From Acetobacter orientalis (GTDB lineage Bacteria > Pseudomonadota > Alphaproteobacteria > Acetobacterales > Acetobacteraceae), in the NCBI RefSeq assembly GCF_000963965.1, contig NZ_BAMX01000019.1, positions 1-40,413 of the forward strand: DNA of 40,413 bases, read 5' to 3'. Shown here in pieces: positions 7,424-15,768 of this stretch. A model generated the notes under the pieces. The model did not search any database. It was not told the DNA's origin and saw only the letters and a list, made by a program, of their open reading frames with translations. Position 1 is the first letter of the stretch. Every line of letters begins with the position of its first letter. Position numbers and translations under genes: made by a program.

Positions 7424-8707
7424 TTAGGCCAGTTCAGCCAGAACCTGCTCAATAATATCCAGCCCTTCATCCACCAGCGCGTCAGAGGCTGTAAGCGGGG
7501 TAAGAAGGCGGATGGTTGCCCCTTTTACACCGCAAGAAAGCAGAATAAGCCCTTTTTCGCAGGCTTTAGCGCAAACTGTTGCGGCAAAACCGGCGCGCTG
7601 TTCTGTGCTGCCGTGGCTTTCGAGCACGTCAAACGCAATCATGGCGCCCAAGCCGCGTGGTGCGCTTACTGGCAGCAGGTCTTTACGGCTGCTCCAAGCG
7701 GTAATGCGGTCTTCAAAGCGTTTGCCCATGGTGTTGGCACGCTCAACCAGCTTTTCTTCTTCAATCACGTCAAGCACGGCTAGGGCTGCGGCACAGGCAA
7801 GAGGTGCGCCTGCGTAGGTGCCGCCCAAGCCGCCGGGGGGTACGCTGTCCATCAGGTCTGCGCGGCCAATAACGCCAGAAATTGGCATGCCGCCGCCCAA
7901 AGACTTGGCAACAGACACAAGGTCAGGTTCTACGCCTGAGTGCTCAATGCCAAACAGTTTGCCGGTACGGGCAAAGCCGGTCTGCACTTCATCGGCAATC
8001 AGTTTAATGCCGTGCTGGTCGCAAAGAGCGCGTAGCTGCTGGAGCAGTTCTGTTGGCGCAATACGGAACCCGCCTTCGCCCTGTACTGGCTCAATAATAA
8101 TGGCCGCAACCTGCTCTGGCCCAATGTCAGATGCAAACAGGAAGCCGAGCATTTTCAGGCTGTCTTCAACAGAAACATCCTGACCATCGGGGAAGGGCAG
8201 GTGGTAAACTTGGCCGGGCAGGGTGCCAAACGGGGCTTTGTAAGGCAGCACTTTGCCGGTCATGGCTGAGGCCAGCAGGGTGCGGCCATGAAAGCCACCA
8301 CAAAATGCAATAACGCCGTTACGGCCAGTGGCGGCGCGTGCAATTTTAACAGCGTTTTCGGTTGCCTCACCACCGGTAGAAAAGAAAATGGTTTTAGCAG
8401 GGCCGGTAAAGGGGGCGCGGGCGTTTAGCTTTTCGGCCAGCTCAATATAGCTTTCATAGGCAGAAACCTGAAAAGCTGTGTGCGTAAAGCGTTCTAGCTG
8501 GGTTTTAACGGCGGCCATAACTTTTGGGTGGCGGTGGCCAACGTTAAGCACGGCAATACCGCCGCCAAAATCAATATAACGGCGGCCTTCTACGTCCCAC
8601 AGTTCTGCGTTTTCGGCGCGGTCGGCAAAAACGGGGGTTGAGGTTGCAACACCGCGTGGCACAGCGTTGGCGCGGCGGTCTAACAGGGCTTTGTTGGTTA
8701 TGCTCAT
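7424..8707 (-). CDS. gabT: 4-aminobutyrate--2-oxoglutarate transaminase
   Basis: 427 residues, a normal length for class III PLP-dependent aminotransferases. It moves the amino group of GABA to 2-oxoglutarate, giving succinate semialdehyde and glutamate. Visible motifs are FSTGGEATENAVKIARAATGR (cofactor phosphate binding; residues about 109-130), FHGRT, IIEPVQGEGGF, LIADEVQTGFARTG with the cofactor aspartate, and SVAKSLGGGMPISG with the Schiff-base lysine. The N-terminus RRANAVPRGV matches GabT rather than ornithine or acetylornithine aminotransferases, although 5-aminovalerate can also be a substrate. No gabD is adjacent. The LysR-type gene upstream on the same strand and an inverted repeat at 8827-8847 suggest local control. 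Confidence 0.92.
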   Translation of the reverse strand: MSITNKALLDRRANAVPRGVATSTPVFADRAENAELWDVEGRRYIDFGGGIAVLNVGHRHPKVMAAVKTQLERFTHTAFQVSAYESYIELAEKLNARAPFTGPAKTIFFSTGGEATENAVKIARAATGRNGVIAFCGGFHGRTLLASAMTGKVLPYKAPFGTLPGQVYHLPFPDGQDVSVEDSLKMLGFLFASDIGPEQVAAIIIEPVQGEGGFRIAPTELLQQLRALCDQHGIKLIADEVQTGFARTGKLFGIEHSGVEPDLVSVAKSLGGGMPISGVIGRADLMDSVPPGGLGGTYAGAPLACAAALAVLDVIEEEKLVERANTMGKRFEDRITAWSSRKDLLPVSAPRGLGAMIAFDVLESHGSTEQRAGFAATVCAKACEKGLILLSCGVKGATIRLLTPLTASDALVDEGLDIIEQVLAELA

Positions 8708-8826
8708 GGTTGAGAAAGTTCCTGAAACAAGAGGTAAAATAGCAGGGTTTAAGTGTGCCTGCCGTGTTTGTTCTTGTGTCGTAAGGGATTCAGGAAAGTA
8801 TGGGGAGGCGATATTTAATCGACCCA

Positions 8827-8847
8827 GTGGTGACTAAAAATCACCAC
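8827..8847. promoter_or_regulatory. Candidate LysR-type operator upstream of gabT
   Basis: A perfect inverted repeat GTGGTGA-N7-TCACCAC contains the T-N11-A spacing (T8831, A8843) typical of LysR-family binding sites. It lies in the 173-base gap between the LysR gene stop and the gabT start, about 120 bases upstream of gabT. The functional assignment is an inference from position and symmetry. Confidence 0.45.
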
Positions 8848-8880
8848 CCTTTTGCAAGGGCGTTACTGGCGGTAAAGGAG

Positions 8881-9837
8881 TTATGGAGGCGGGTCAGTTT
8901 CTGGGGCATGTGTGGCTTGAATAGCCACTTGCTCCAGCAGCCATGCCCGAAAAACCGAGAGCGCCTTTTTGTCCCACGCGCGTTCAGAGGCACGCAGTAC
9001 GTAAGAGCCCAGCGGGGTTTCATCTGCTTCTGCATTTTTGGGGTGTAGGCGCACCAGTTGGCCGGTTTGGAGGGCGTCACCTAATAAAAAGACATTAGCT
9101 AGGGCTATGCCTTCCCCCGCGCGGGCGGCGGCTAGGGTAATATGGGCCTGCCACAGGCGGCCAGCACTGGGTACGTGCGTAAAAGGCACATGGTGTGCGG
9201 CAAACCACAAACGCCACTCAGAATCGTCTTCTTCCAGCAATAAGGGGGCGTTAAGCAGGTCGGCCCATGTGTGCGGTTGCCCCCCTAACGCGGCTAACCC
9301 GGCAGGCGAGATAACGGGAAAAACCGCAGGGCGTGCAATGGCTACGCTGCGTATGTCGCGCTGGGTTGTAGGAGCGGTGCTGTCTCGGTCGTAAAAAATA
9401 TCTGCATGGCTGTCTGTTTCTATGCCCGTGCCATGAAAGCCCGTGTTGGCATCAACCGGGCGTAAAAGCAGGTCAATATCGGGGTGGGCGCGCCTAAACG
9501 CTGCCAAGCGGGGCAACAGCCAATGGTACGCAAAGCCGTGGGCGCAGGTTACGGTTAGGTGTGGGGCCTGCTGTTTTATGTCGGCCGTGGCGCGGGCCAA
9601 GCCTTCTAGCAGGGGGGCTATCTGGCTGTAATAGGTGTGGCCTGCCAGTGTTAGGTTACCGGTTGTGCGGTCACGCAATGTGGTGCCCAAGCGGTGTTCT
9701 AGCTCGCGCAGGTGGCGGCTTACGGCGGCATGGTCCATGCGCAGTTCGGCCGCGGCACGCCTTATACCGCCAGTGCGGGCAAAGGCTGCAAACGCATTCA
9801 GGGCAGCAAGGGGGGGAATGCGGTATCGCTGATCCAT
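8881..9837 (-). CDS. LysR family transcriptional regulator (GcvA-like)
   Basis: 318 residues. The first 65 residues form the winged helix-turn-helix, with FARTGGIRRAAAELRMDHAAVSRHLRELEHRLG carrying the recognition helix. The opening IPPLAALNAFAAFARTG is typical of the GcvA/AmpR-type branch. Residues from about 95 to 300 form the periplasmic-binding-like effector domain. It sits directly upstream of gabT in the same direction, so it may be a GABA or amino-acid responsive regulator of gabT, though GcvA-branch proteins regulate many pathways. A GC-rich coding bias like its neighbours gives no sign of recent transfer. Confidence 0.9.
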   Translation of the reverse strand: MDQRYRIPPLAALNAFAAFARTGGIRRAAAELRMDHAAVSRHLRELEHRLGTTLRDRTTGNLTLAGHTYYSQIAPLLEGLARATADIKQQAPHLTVTCAHGFAYHWLLPRLAAFRRAHPDIDLLLRPVDANTGFHGTGIETDSHADIFYDRDSTAPTTQRDIRSVAIARPAVFPVISPAGLAALGGQPHTWADLLNAPLLLEEDDSEWRLWFAAHHVPFTHVPSAGRLWQAHITLAAARAGEGIALANVFLLGDALQTGQLVRLHPKNAEADETPLGSYVLRASERAWDKKALSVFRAWLLEQVAIQATHAPETDPPP

Positions 9838-9914
9838 AATAAAACGCAGTGTCTCTTACGCGCCCTTTTCAGGCAAGGGCAGAGGTTGGGTAAACGGGGG
9901 CAAGATTGCCTTAT

Positions 9915-9929
9915 GGGTTTTATAAACCC
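9915..9929. promoter_or_regulatory. Small inverted repeat between divergent genes
   Basis: GGGTTT-TAT-AAACCC lies in the 155-base gap between the minus-strand LysR gene (start 9837) and the plus-strand DUF1643 gene (start 9993). It could be an operator for either gene. No strong promoter hexamers accompany it. Confidence 0.25.
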
Positions 9930-9992
9930 GGTTTGTAGGTCAAAAAGGCACCACAGCCTTGTAAACGTGCTAAATAAAAGCCAGACCAAACC

Positions 9993-10547
9993 ATGCCAGA
10001 CCTTTTTGATGCCCACCATGTGGGAGATTCCCGCCCCCTTACCTTGTCAGACGATGTGGTGAGCACGGCCACTTATGGTGGGCCAGATAAATGCTACCGT
10101 TACACACTCAAGCGGGTATGGAACGCCAAGTTACCCTCTCTTATGTGGTTGATGATGAACCCGTCCGTGGCCACAGAAATAGGGGATGACCGTACTGTGG
10201 CCAAATGCCAGCGTTATGCACGGGCCTGGGGGTATGGCAGTATGTTTGTTGGCAATACCTTTGCCTACCGCTGTACAGACCAAGAACGCTTGACCGAGGT
10301 AACAGACCCTGTTGGCCCAGAAAACGATGCCGCATTGCTTACTATGGCGCAGCAAGCGGGCATGGTTATTGCGGCCTATGGCACGCCACGCATTAAGAGC
10401 CTGCATGCGCGTGGGCCGCAGGTTGTCAGCATGCTGCAACAGCACGGCATTGTCGTGCACGCCATGAAAATTGGGGCAAATGGCCGCCCATGCCACCCAC
10501 TTTATTTACCAGCCGCCCTTAAACCTGTGGTGCTGCCAAGCGTATAA
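9993..10547 (+). CDS. DUF1643 domain-containing protein
   Basis: 184 residues. The order of conserved segments matches DUF1643: CYRYTLKRVW, LMMNPSVATEIGDDRTVAKCQRYARAWGYG (the NPSxA...DDxT signature, residues about 52-80), VGNTFAYRCTD, PVGPENDAALL, VIAAYGTPR, and the terminal GRPCHPLYLP. Members are soluble, of unknown biochemical function, and often travel in phage, plasmid or accessory loci. Here the gene stands alone between a LysR gene and an aminopeptidase, without mobile-element signs. The ATG at 9993 is the only start close to the conserved region. Confidence 0.88.
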   Translation: MPDLFDAHHVGDSRPLTLSDDVVSTATYGGPDKCYRYTLKRVWNAKLPSLMWLMMNPSVATEIGDDRTVAKCQRYARAWGYGSMFVGNTFAYRCTDQERLTEVTDPVGPENDAALLTMAQQAGMVIAAYGTPRIKSLHARGPQVVSMLQQHGIVVHAMKIGANGRPCHPLYLPAALKPVVLPSV

Positions 10548-10748
10548 ACCCACATGCCTGTTGGGTTGGGGCGGTTAAAGGGGGCATTTGCTCTGTTTAG
10601 AGCAGGCCACACCTGCACCATATTCGCCGTGGAGTTGACGAACGCGCGGCTTCAGTATCCGATGGGGTAAGAAACAGGGCAGGGGCTGTACGGGGCTTTT
10701 GCTCTTGGTGCCACAGGGCTTATGTGCAAGCAGTAGGGAAGACGCAGC
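10548..10748 (+). promoter_or_regulatory. Upstream region of the M29 aminopeptidase gene
   Basis: About 200 non-coding bases. A short hairpin TGCTCT-GTTT-AGAGCA (10589-10604) follows the DUF1643 gene without a U-run. A possible -35 element TTGACG is at 10635-10640, but the best -10 (TATCCG, 10656-10661) is only 15 bases away, so the promoter is uncertain. AGGGAAG at 10735-10741 is a good ribosome binding site for the ATG at 10749. Confidence 0.3.
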
Positions 10749-12056
10749 ATGACAGAAACGTTTCAGCCAGCAGGCGCTGCATCAGGCACGCATGGTGCTT
10801 TACCATATGCACCGGGCAGCGCAGAGTTTGAAACCATGCTGGACAAATTGGGTGAGGTTGCTGTGCGCACGGGGCTTAACGTGCTGCCGGGCCAGCAGGT
10901 CATTATTACCGCCCCGCTTGATGCCGTACCCCTTGTGCGCCGCGTAACAGAGCATGCCTATAAAGCGGGTGCCTCTTTGGTGACCACGTTTTATGCCGAT
11001 GAAGAAACCACACTGGCCCGCTATCGCTTTGCGCAAGAGGCAACGTTTGATACCGCAGCAGACTGGCTGGCAAAAGGTATGGCAGAAGGGTTTAGGGCTG
11101 GGGCTGCACGTATGGCCATTACCGGCTCTAACCCGGCTTTGCTGGCTGGCCAGAATGCCGAGCATATCTCCCGCGCTAGCAAAGCGGCTGCACGGGTAAA
11201 CCGCCCCGCTATGGAAATTATTACTAATTTTGATGTGAACTGGAGCATTGTTGCCACCGCAACACCCGCATGGGCGCGGCAGGTTTTTCCCGGTGTGCCA
11301 GAGCAAGAGGCCGTAGCCCGTTTGTGGCAGGCGATTTTTGAAGTATCGCGCTTAACCAGCCCAGACCCGGTAGCGGAGTGGGCAGAGCACAACGCAATTT
11401 TGCATAAGCGTGCGGCATTTTTAAATAATGCCAATTATGCAGCCCTGCATTTTACAGGCCCCGGCACAGACCTGACTGTAGGCTTGGCAGAGGGGCATGA
11501 CTGGGCCGGAGGGGCCGAAAAAGCCGGTAATGGCGTGGTGTGTAACCCCAATATTCCGACCGAGGAAGTGTTTACCACCCCGCACCGCCTGAAAGTGGAC
11601 GGCTATGTGGTCAGCACTAAACCGCTTTCGCACCAAGGCACGTTAATTGATGATATTCGTGTGCGCTTTGAAGGTGGCACAATTGTAGAAATGCACGCCA
11701 GCAAAGGCCAAGACGTATTGGCCCGTGTGTTGGATACTGATGAAGGGGCACGCCGGTTGGGTGAGGTTGCTCTTGTACCCCACTCCTCCCCCATTTCACG
11801 GAGCGGTATTTTGTTTCAAAATACCTTGTTTGACGAAAACGCCGCCAGCCACCTTGCTTTGGGGCAAGCCTATACCAAATGCATGCGCGATACAGACGGG
11901 CAAGACACAAACGCCCTTGCTGCCCGTGGGGCCAATAGCAGCATGATCCATATTGATTGGATGATTGGGTCTGGCAGCATTGATGTTGATGGCCTTGCCG
12001 CAGACGGAGGCCGCGTGCCACTTATGCGCCAAGGTGAATGGGTTATTGCGGCCTAA
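10749..12056 (+). CDS. M29 family metallo-aminopeptidase
   Basis: 435 residues, the family length being about 410-420. M29 (AmpS/AmpT) enzymes remove N-terminal residues from peptides using two metal ions. The metal-ligand motifs can be seen in order: PTEEVFTTPHRLKVDG (first Glu, about residue 260), GEVALV (second Glu), FDENAASHLALGQAY (His), and MIHIDWMIGSG (His and Asp near residue 400). The N-terminal domain carries the typical GLNVLPGQQVIITAPLDAVPLVR. It is a cytosolic enzyme for peptide breakdown. The start at 10749 is supported by the AGGGAAG upstream. The following secreted protein gene starts 19 bases later, probably in the same operon. Confidence 0.93.
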   Translation: MTETFQPAGAASGTHGALPYAPGSAEFETMLDKLGEVAVRTGLNVLPGQQVIITAPLDAVPLVRRVTEHAYKAGASLVTTFYADEETTLARYRFAQEATFDTAADWLAKGMAEGFRAGAARMAITGSNPALLAGQNAEHISRASKAAARVNRPAMEIITNFDVNWSIVATATPAWARQVFPGVPEQEAVARLWQAIFEVSRLTSPDPVAEWAEHNAILHKRAAFLNNANYAALHFTGPGTDLTVGLAEGHDWAGGAEKAGNGVVCNPNIPTEEVFTTPHRLKVDGYVVSTKPLSHQGTLIDDIRVRFEGGTIVEMHASKGQDVLARVLDTDEGARRLGEVALVPHSSPISRSGILFQNTLFDENAASHLALGQAYTKCMRDTDGQDTNALAARGANSSMIHIDWMIGSGSIDVDGLAADGGRVPLMRQGEWVIAA

Positions 12057-12075
12057 TAAAAAGGGAATGCTCACA

Positions 12076-12621
12076 ATGTTCTGCCATAAAAAAAGATTTT
12101 CCTTTGTTGGAAAATGCGCCTCTCTGGCTGTGCTTGCAGCAATACTCTGTGCCCCTGCCGCAGGTGCGCAAACGGCTGCCGTAACAGGGCCAGCCCAAGC
12201 CGGTACGCCTGCGCTATCTGCCCAACAAATGACCACCATGCGCCGCGATATGGACACGGCTCTGCACTACAAACTGGCACCAGATGTGCTGCCACGCTTA
12301 ACGGCGGCCCTTAAAGCAATCCATGCAGCGCATATTCAGCCCCCCGGCCATGTAGGCATGTCGCTTGATGAGCAGATTGGCATGGTCAATAAAGTGCCTG
12401 GGCTTGACCCCATTTTGAAAACGAATGGGTTTAGTGCCCATGACTTTGTGATGAGTTTAACCTGCGTGGGTCTGACAGGCAGCCTGATGAACGTGCCGCA
12501 AACGCAGCAAACGGCCCAAATGCCAACGCCTGAGCCACAAAATGTGGCTTTGCTTAAAGCAAAACCAGACGAGCTACAGGCGCTTATTTCTGTTTTGCGT
12601 GAAGAGCAGACACCACAATAA
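12076..12621 (+). CDS. Secreted protein of unknown function
   Basis: 181 residues from the ATG at 12076, chosen because AAGGGA (12061-12066) lies about nine bases upstream and the product then begins with a signal peptide: a basic start HKKRF, a hydrophobic core SLAVLAAIL, and an AGA-QT cleavage site near residue 31. The mature part is mostly helical, rich in Ala, Gln and Met, with no motif I recognise; a single cysteine occurs in the segment MSLTCVGLTG. It is likely periplasmic. It probably shares a transcript with the aminopeptidase gene and is followed by a good terminator. A longer frame from 11965 overlaps the aminopeptidase and is not supported. Confidence 0.75.
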   Translation: MFCHKKRFSFVGKCASLAVLAAILCAPAAGAQTAAVTGPAQAGTPALSAQQMTTMRRDMDTALHYKLAPDVLPRLTAALKAIHAAHIQPPGHVGMSLDEQIGMVNKVPGLDPILKTNGFSAHDFVMSLTCVGLTGSLMNVPQTQQTAQMPTPEPQNVALLKAKPDELQALISVLREEQTPQ

Positions 12622-12649
12622 AAACACAGCTATTGTGTGAGCGTTTAGT

Positions 12650-12682
12650 AAAGCGGGTGCCGGTAGGTGCCCGCTTTTTTTT
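12650..12682 (+). terminator. Intrinsic terminator after the aminopeptidase operon
   Basis: AAAGCGGG (12650-12657) pairs with CCCGCTTT (12670-12677), extended by TGCC/GGTG with two wobble pairs around a GGTA loop, and followed by a T8 run to 12682. It ends the plus-strand operon and faces the convergent diguanylate cyclase gene. Confidence 0.88.
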
Positions 12683-12694
12683 ATAGGCCGCGTG

Positions 12695-14485
12695 CTATGT
12701 AGCAGAATTACTTTGCACAAAGTTACATACACGGTTCCGGCCAGATTGCTTGGCGTTATAAAGAGCAGAATCAGCCTCTTGGATCAGAATATCCAGTGGT
12801 TTGCCCTTTTTGTAAAAAGAGTAACCACAGCTAATAGTAATGTGGGCTTTTACCGTATCTGTCAGCGAGAAAACGGTCGTGCTGATTGTCTCGATAAGGG
12901 TGTTGAGGCTGTTTTGCGCATCGGTCGGGTTGGCTATAATGGCAATAACAAATTCGTCCCCCCCAAAGCGGGAAATAATATTGGGCGGGGGTACGGTGGC
13001 CTGCATAAGGCGCGCAAGTTCTGTTAAAATACGGTCTCCAGCCTCGTGGCCATAGGTGTCATTAATTTGTTTAAAGTGGTCGATATCAAGGTAAGAAATA
13101 CAAATATTCTCTGCTTGTGTCTCTAAAACGCTTTTTATTTTTTCATTAAACCCATAGCGGTTTAAAAGACGGGTGAGCGGGTCTTTCTCAGACTTTTCAA
13201 CTGCTACAGCAAGTTTTTCAGATTCTTCTGTTATGTCGTTAACAGTAATAATAGCCCCAGAAACAATGCCATCTGTAATAAATTTTCGAAAACTGAGGTT
13301 TAATGCCCGCGATGGGTCAAAAATAGGTTTTGCCAAAACCGTTTCTAGTTTTTCGGTGCTGCTATTAAAGAAATTTTCGATGAAGTCAGGGTTTTTATTT
13401 TCTATCGAGAGAACATCGTTCAAGTTTTTACCAACAATATCTTGGTTGCTGTAGCCTAATAAATCTAAAGACGCCCCACCCGACCACAGGCATAGGCCCG
13501 CATGGTTGATGTTGACAATGCTATCGGTTGAATTGACCATAACAAGAGCCAGCATTTGCTCCCGTGTAGAAACGCTTTGCACAAGATTTTTGTTGCGCAT
13601 GAAAAGAACAGAAATTGTTCTTTCAGTAAAAACAGCAAAAATGAGGTAGGTCTGTAATACCGCTTGGCGCCCCAGAGCCCCTATTTGCAAAAGCATCATG
13701 GGGCCAAGGCTGGAGAAGGCCGCTATTGTTGCAATAATGGCAATAACCATAACGGTAACAGAGCCAAATATTTCGCCAGAGATAAGAGAGTTGGCAATAA
13801 TAAGAGAGCTTGGCACAAAAAGGAAAGGATATTTGCTTTGGTAGAAAACGTAAAAAGACACTGCTATTGTTGCAAGAACTGAAGAAACAATAGCGAGAGC
13901 ATGCAATGGTTTTATTTTTGTAAGGTTTTTTAAACTGCCTATAAAAGTACCGTCTAAAATATAGGTTAAAGGACGCGTAAAGGTAATATTGCCCAGTGAA
14001 AGTGCAAAAAACCACCCCGCAAAGTCATTAAGGGAGGGGGTTCCCGTATCGATAGCATTAAAGGTCGTACCCAATACTGCGCAAATAAACGGGAACACAA
14101 TGCCTGAGTTGAGGTTAAATTTTACAATGGATTTATAATCAGAAAACAGTGTGCCGTTTCCAACATATCTTATATATGCCTTATTAGATAAAAATACTTG
14201 TAGAGAACTAATAAACGCATAGAAAAAAATGTAAATAGAATGAGACCCACAGGCGTATTGGCTAAAAGCATTAGAAAGAAATGTAATAGTCGTTATTTCA
14301 CGAATATTCTTTATGTTTTTGGAAAAAATAGCCGCCAGCATAAGGGCATCTGCTGGCCATATGGTTGCGTGCCCATCTGAAAAAACAGTATATTTCATAG
14401 AAATGCAGGCAGTAACTATGTATAAAAAAGAAAAAAGTGCTTGCTTCCAGAGTGGTGAGTGCTGGGAGAGACTATTACTAAACAT
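12695..14485 (-). CDS. Membrane-bound diguanylate cyclase (MASE1-like, PAS, GGDEF)
   Basis: 596 residues. The first 300 residues hold about eight hydrophobic segments with a MASE1-like pattern (IWPADALMLAAIF early on). A PAS-like domain follows (about 305-430; contains WSGGASLDLLGYSNQDIVGKNL), then a GGDEF domain (about 435-590) with DPLTRLLNRYGF, YLDIDHFKQINDTYGHEAGD and the intact active site RFGGDEFVIA. It should make cyclic di-GMP from two GTP at the inner membrane. The RxxD inhibitory site five residues before GGDEF is replaced by PPPN, so product feedback through that site is not expected. The gene, mainly its first half, is richer in A and T than its neighbours. No EAL domain is present. 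Confidence 0.93.
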   Translation of the reverse strand: MFSNSLSQHSPLWKQALFSFLYIVTACISMKYTVFSDGHATIWPADALMLAAIFSKNIKNIREITTITFLSNAFSQYACGSHSIYIFFYAFISSLQVFLSNKAYIRYVGNGTLFSDYKSIVKFNLNSGIVFPFICAVLGTTFNAIDTGTPSLNDFAGWFFALSLGNITFTRPLTYILDGTFIGSLKNLTKIKPLHALAIVSSVLATIAVSFYVFYQSKYPFLFVPSSLIIANSLISGEIFGSVTVMVIAIIATIAAFSSLGPMMLLQIGALGRQAVLQTYLIFAVFTERTISVLFMRNKNLVQSVSTREQMLALVMVNSTDSIVNINHAGLCLWSGGASLDLLGYSNQDIVGKNLNDVLSIENKNPDFIENFFNSSTEKLETVLAKPIFDPSRALNLSFRKFITDGIVSGAIITVNDITEESEKLAVAVEKSEKDPLTRLLNRYGFNEKIKSVLETQAENICISYLDIDHFKQINDTYGHEAGDRILTELARLMQATVPPPNIISRFGGDEFVIAIIANPTDAQNSLNTLIETISTTVFSLTDTVKAHITISCGYSFYKKGKPLDILIQEADSALYNAKQSGRNRVCNFVQSNSAT

Positions 14486-14584
14486 TGTAAGCCTGTTATT
14501 TATAATTTTTATAAGAAGCCTGCCGGTAAAAATAAATATTGTAAAAAAGCAGGCCGCTTTAAAAGCTGTGGTTGATGTGGTGTG

Positions 14585-14878
14585 TTAGTCTGTAGCTTGT
14601 GTGTATTGCACTCTATCATATTGTGCTTGTAGGCCCAACCAAAGAGCGGGGCCATTACCAAAAAGAATGCCTAAACGTGCGGCAATGGCGGGTGTTACGG
14701 GCTGTCGGGCGGCTAAAATGCCTGCAAGGGTTTGTGCCTTTATGCCGAGTTGTGCCGCCACGTTGGCTTCTGTCGCGCCATAGGCGGGTAGCACGTCTTC
14801 ACGCAGGAGCGTGCCGGGGTGTGTTGGGTTATGGTGGTGGCGGGTGAGGGTGCTTGTTGGGCGTGGGTTGCTCAGCAT
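14585..14878 (-). CDS. HigA-family (XRE) antitoxin-like protein without adjacent toxin
   Basis: 97 residues. HPGTLLREDVLPAYGATEANVAAQLGIKAQTLAGILAARQPVTPAIAARLGILFGN... follows the HigA pattern: the HPGxxLRE opening, a helix-turn-helix of the XRE type, and the C-terminal PALWLGLQAQYD. HigA proteins bind HigB ribonuclease toxins and repress their own operon. No HigB-like frame is seen on either side: upstream is eipB, whose last seven bases overlap this start, and downstream is the cyclase. The His-rich N-terminus (RHHHNPTHPG) may bind metal or be incidental. It is either a solo transcriptional regulator or a remnant of a toxin-antitoxin pair. Confidence 0.85.
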   Translation of the reverse strand: MLSNPRPTSTLTRHHHNPTHPGTLLREDVLPAYGATEANVAAQLGIKAQTLAGILAARQPVTPAIAARLGILFGNGPALWLGLQAQYDRVQYTQATD

Positions 14879-15753
14879 TTTTTAGGAGCTTGTGGAATGC
14901 TTAGATGCTGGAGCGTGCCAGACATTCTAAAATCTCCAAAATCCATATCAAGTTTATCTGAAACGCCATTGGCAAAATAGCGCATGCCTATTTCATAATC
15001 TGGCATCATGCTGTCAGGGGTTGTGTTGAAAAAAGCAACATGCACTCGGGTTGTGGGTAGGTGTGCCAAAAGCGCAAAAGGTGGGGCAGGGGGCGTGGCT
15101 TCCCAACCGTAAGTGGAAATATAGGTATATTGTGCGCCATCTGCGGCAGTGCCATCAAACAACAAAGGTGAAATTTCAGTTTTACCGCTTGCGGCTGCTT
15201 CCAAAATGGCTGCGGTATGCGCCATGGGAAAAAGCGTGCCTGCTTGCAGCTTAAGTGTTTTACGGAGCGGTTTTTCGTAATGTACCTCTCCACCATTGGG
15301 TGTAAGCGTTGCTTCACCACTTACAGCTTGCAGTATGGTATTGTTTGATTTTTGCACAGTGCGAAAAGCGAGGTGGTGGCCGTCTTTGCTTTCCAGTGTT
15401 GTGTAGTCTGAAACCAGATGGGTTTCGCCGCCATTACGGGTTACACTTTGAATATCAAGGTGTTGTTGGGTAGCCCATGCTGTGCAGGTGTCGTGCACGC
15501 TATAGGTCATGTGCCCGCTGGCTGAGAGCGTTGTACCGCCAGAGGATTCTGCCAAAGTAAGCTCGTAACTGGCGCGTTGCGCACTTAAGCGAATGTCGTG
15601 TGTTGGTGTGGCATAGGTGGTGGGCGCTACAAAGGCGCTCATAAAACCAAACAAGGCCAAGCACTTGCCAAACCGCACTGCGGCAGATGCTGTTGTGTGG
15701 TGCGGGCGGGAAGGCCGTAGGCCGTGTGTCAGGCGGTGCGGTAATCCGGTCAT
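14872..15753 (-). CDS. eipB: Cell envelope integrity EipB-like protein (DUF1849)
   Basis: 293 residues from the ATG at 15753. An earlier TTG start at 15789 is unlikely because it lies inside the aspS terminator; a GTG at 15678, just before the hydrophobic core, is another option. A signal peptide is visible (FGKCLALFGFMSAFVAPTTYA). The mature region has the DUF1849 features: RASYELTLAESSGGTTLSAS, MTYSVHDTCTAW with the first conserved cysteine, and a second cysteine as the last residue. The Brucella homologue EipB is a periplasmic beta-spiral protein with a disulfide between such cysteines, important for envelope integrity. The HigA-like gene begins inside its stop codon region. Confidence 0.85.
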   Translation of the reverse strand: MTGLPHRLTHGLRPSRPHHTTASAAVRFGKCLALFGFMSAFVAPTTYATPTHDIRLSAQRASYELTLAESSGGTTLSASGHMTYSVHDTCTAWATQQHLDIQSVTRNGGETHLVSDYTTLESKDGHHLAFRTVQKSNNTILQAVSGEATLTPNGGEVHYEKPLRKTLKLQAGTLFPMAHTAAILEAAASGKTEISPLLFDGTAADGAQYTYISTYGWEATPPAPPFALLAHLPTTRVHVAFFNTTPDSMMPDYEIGMRYFANGVSDKLDMDFGDFRMSGTLQHLSIPQAPKKC

Positions 15754-15768
15754 GCCTGCTAGAAAAGA

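Noticed and set aside
10589..10604. Hairpin TGCTCT-GTTT-AGAGCA considered as a terminator of the DUF1643 gene
   Set aside because: No U-run follows and the stem is only six pairs.
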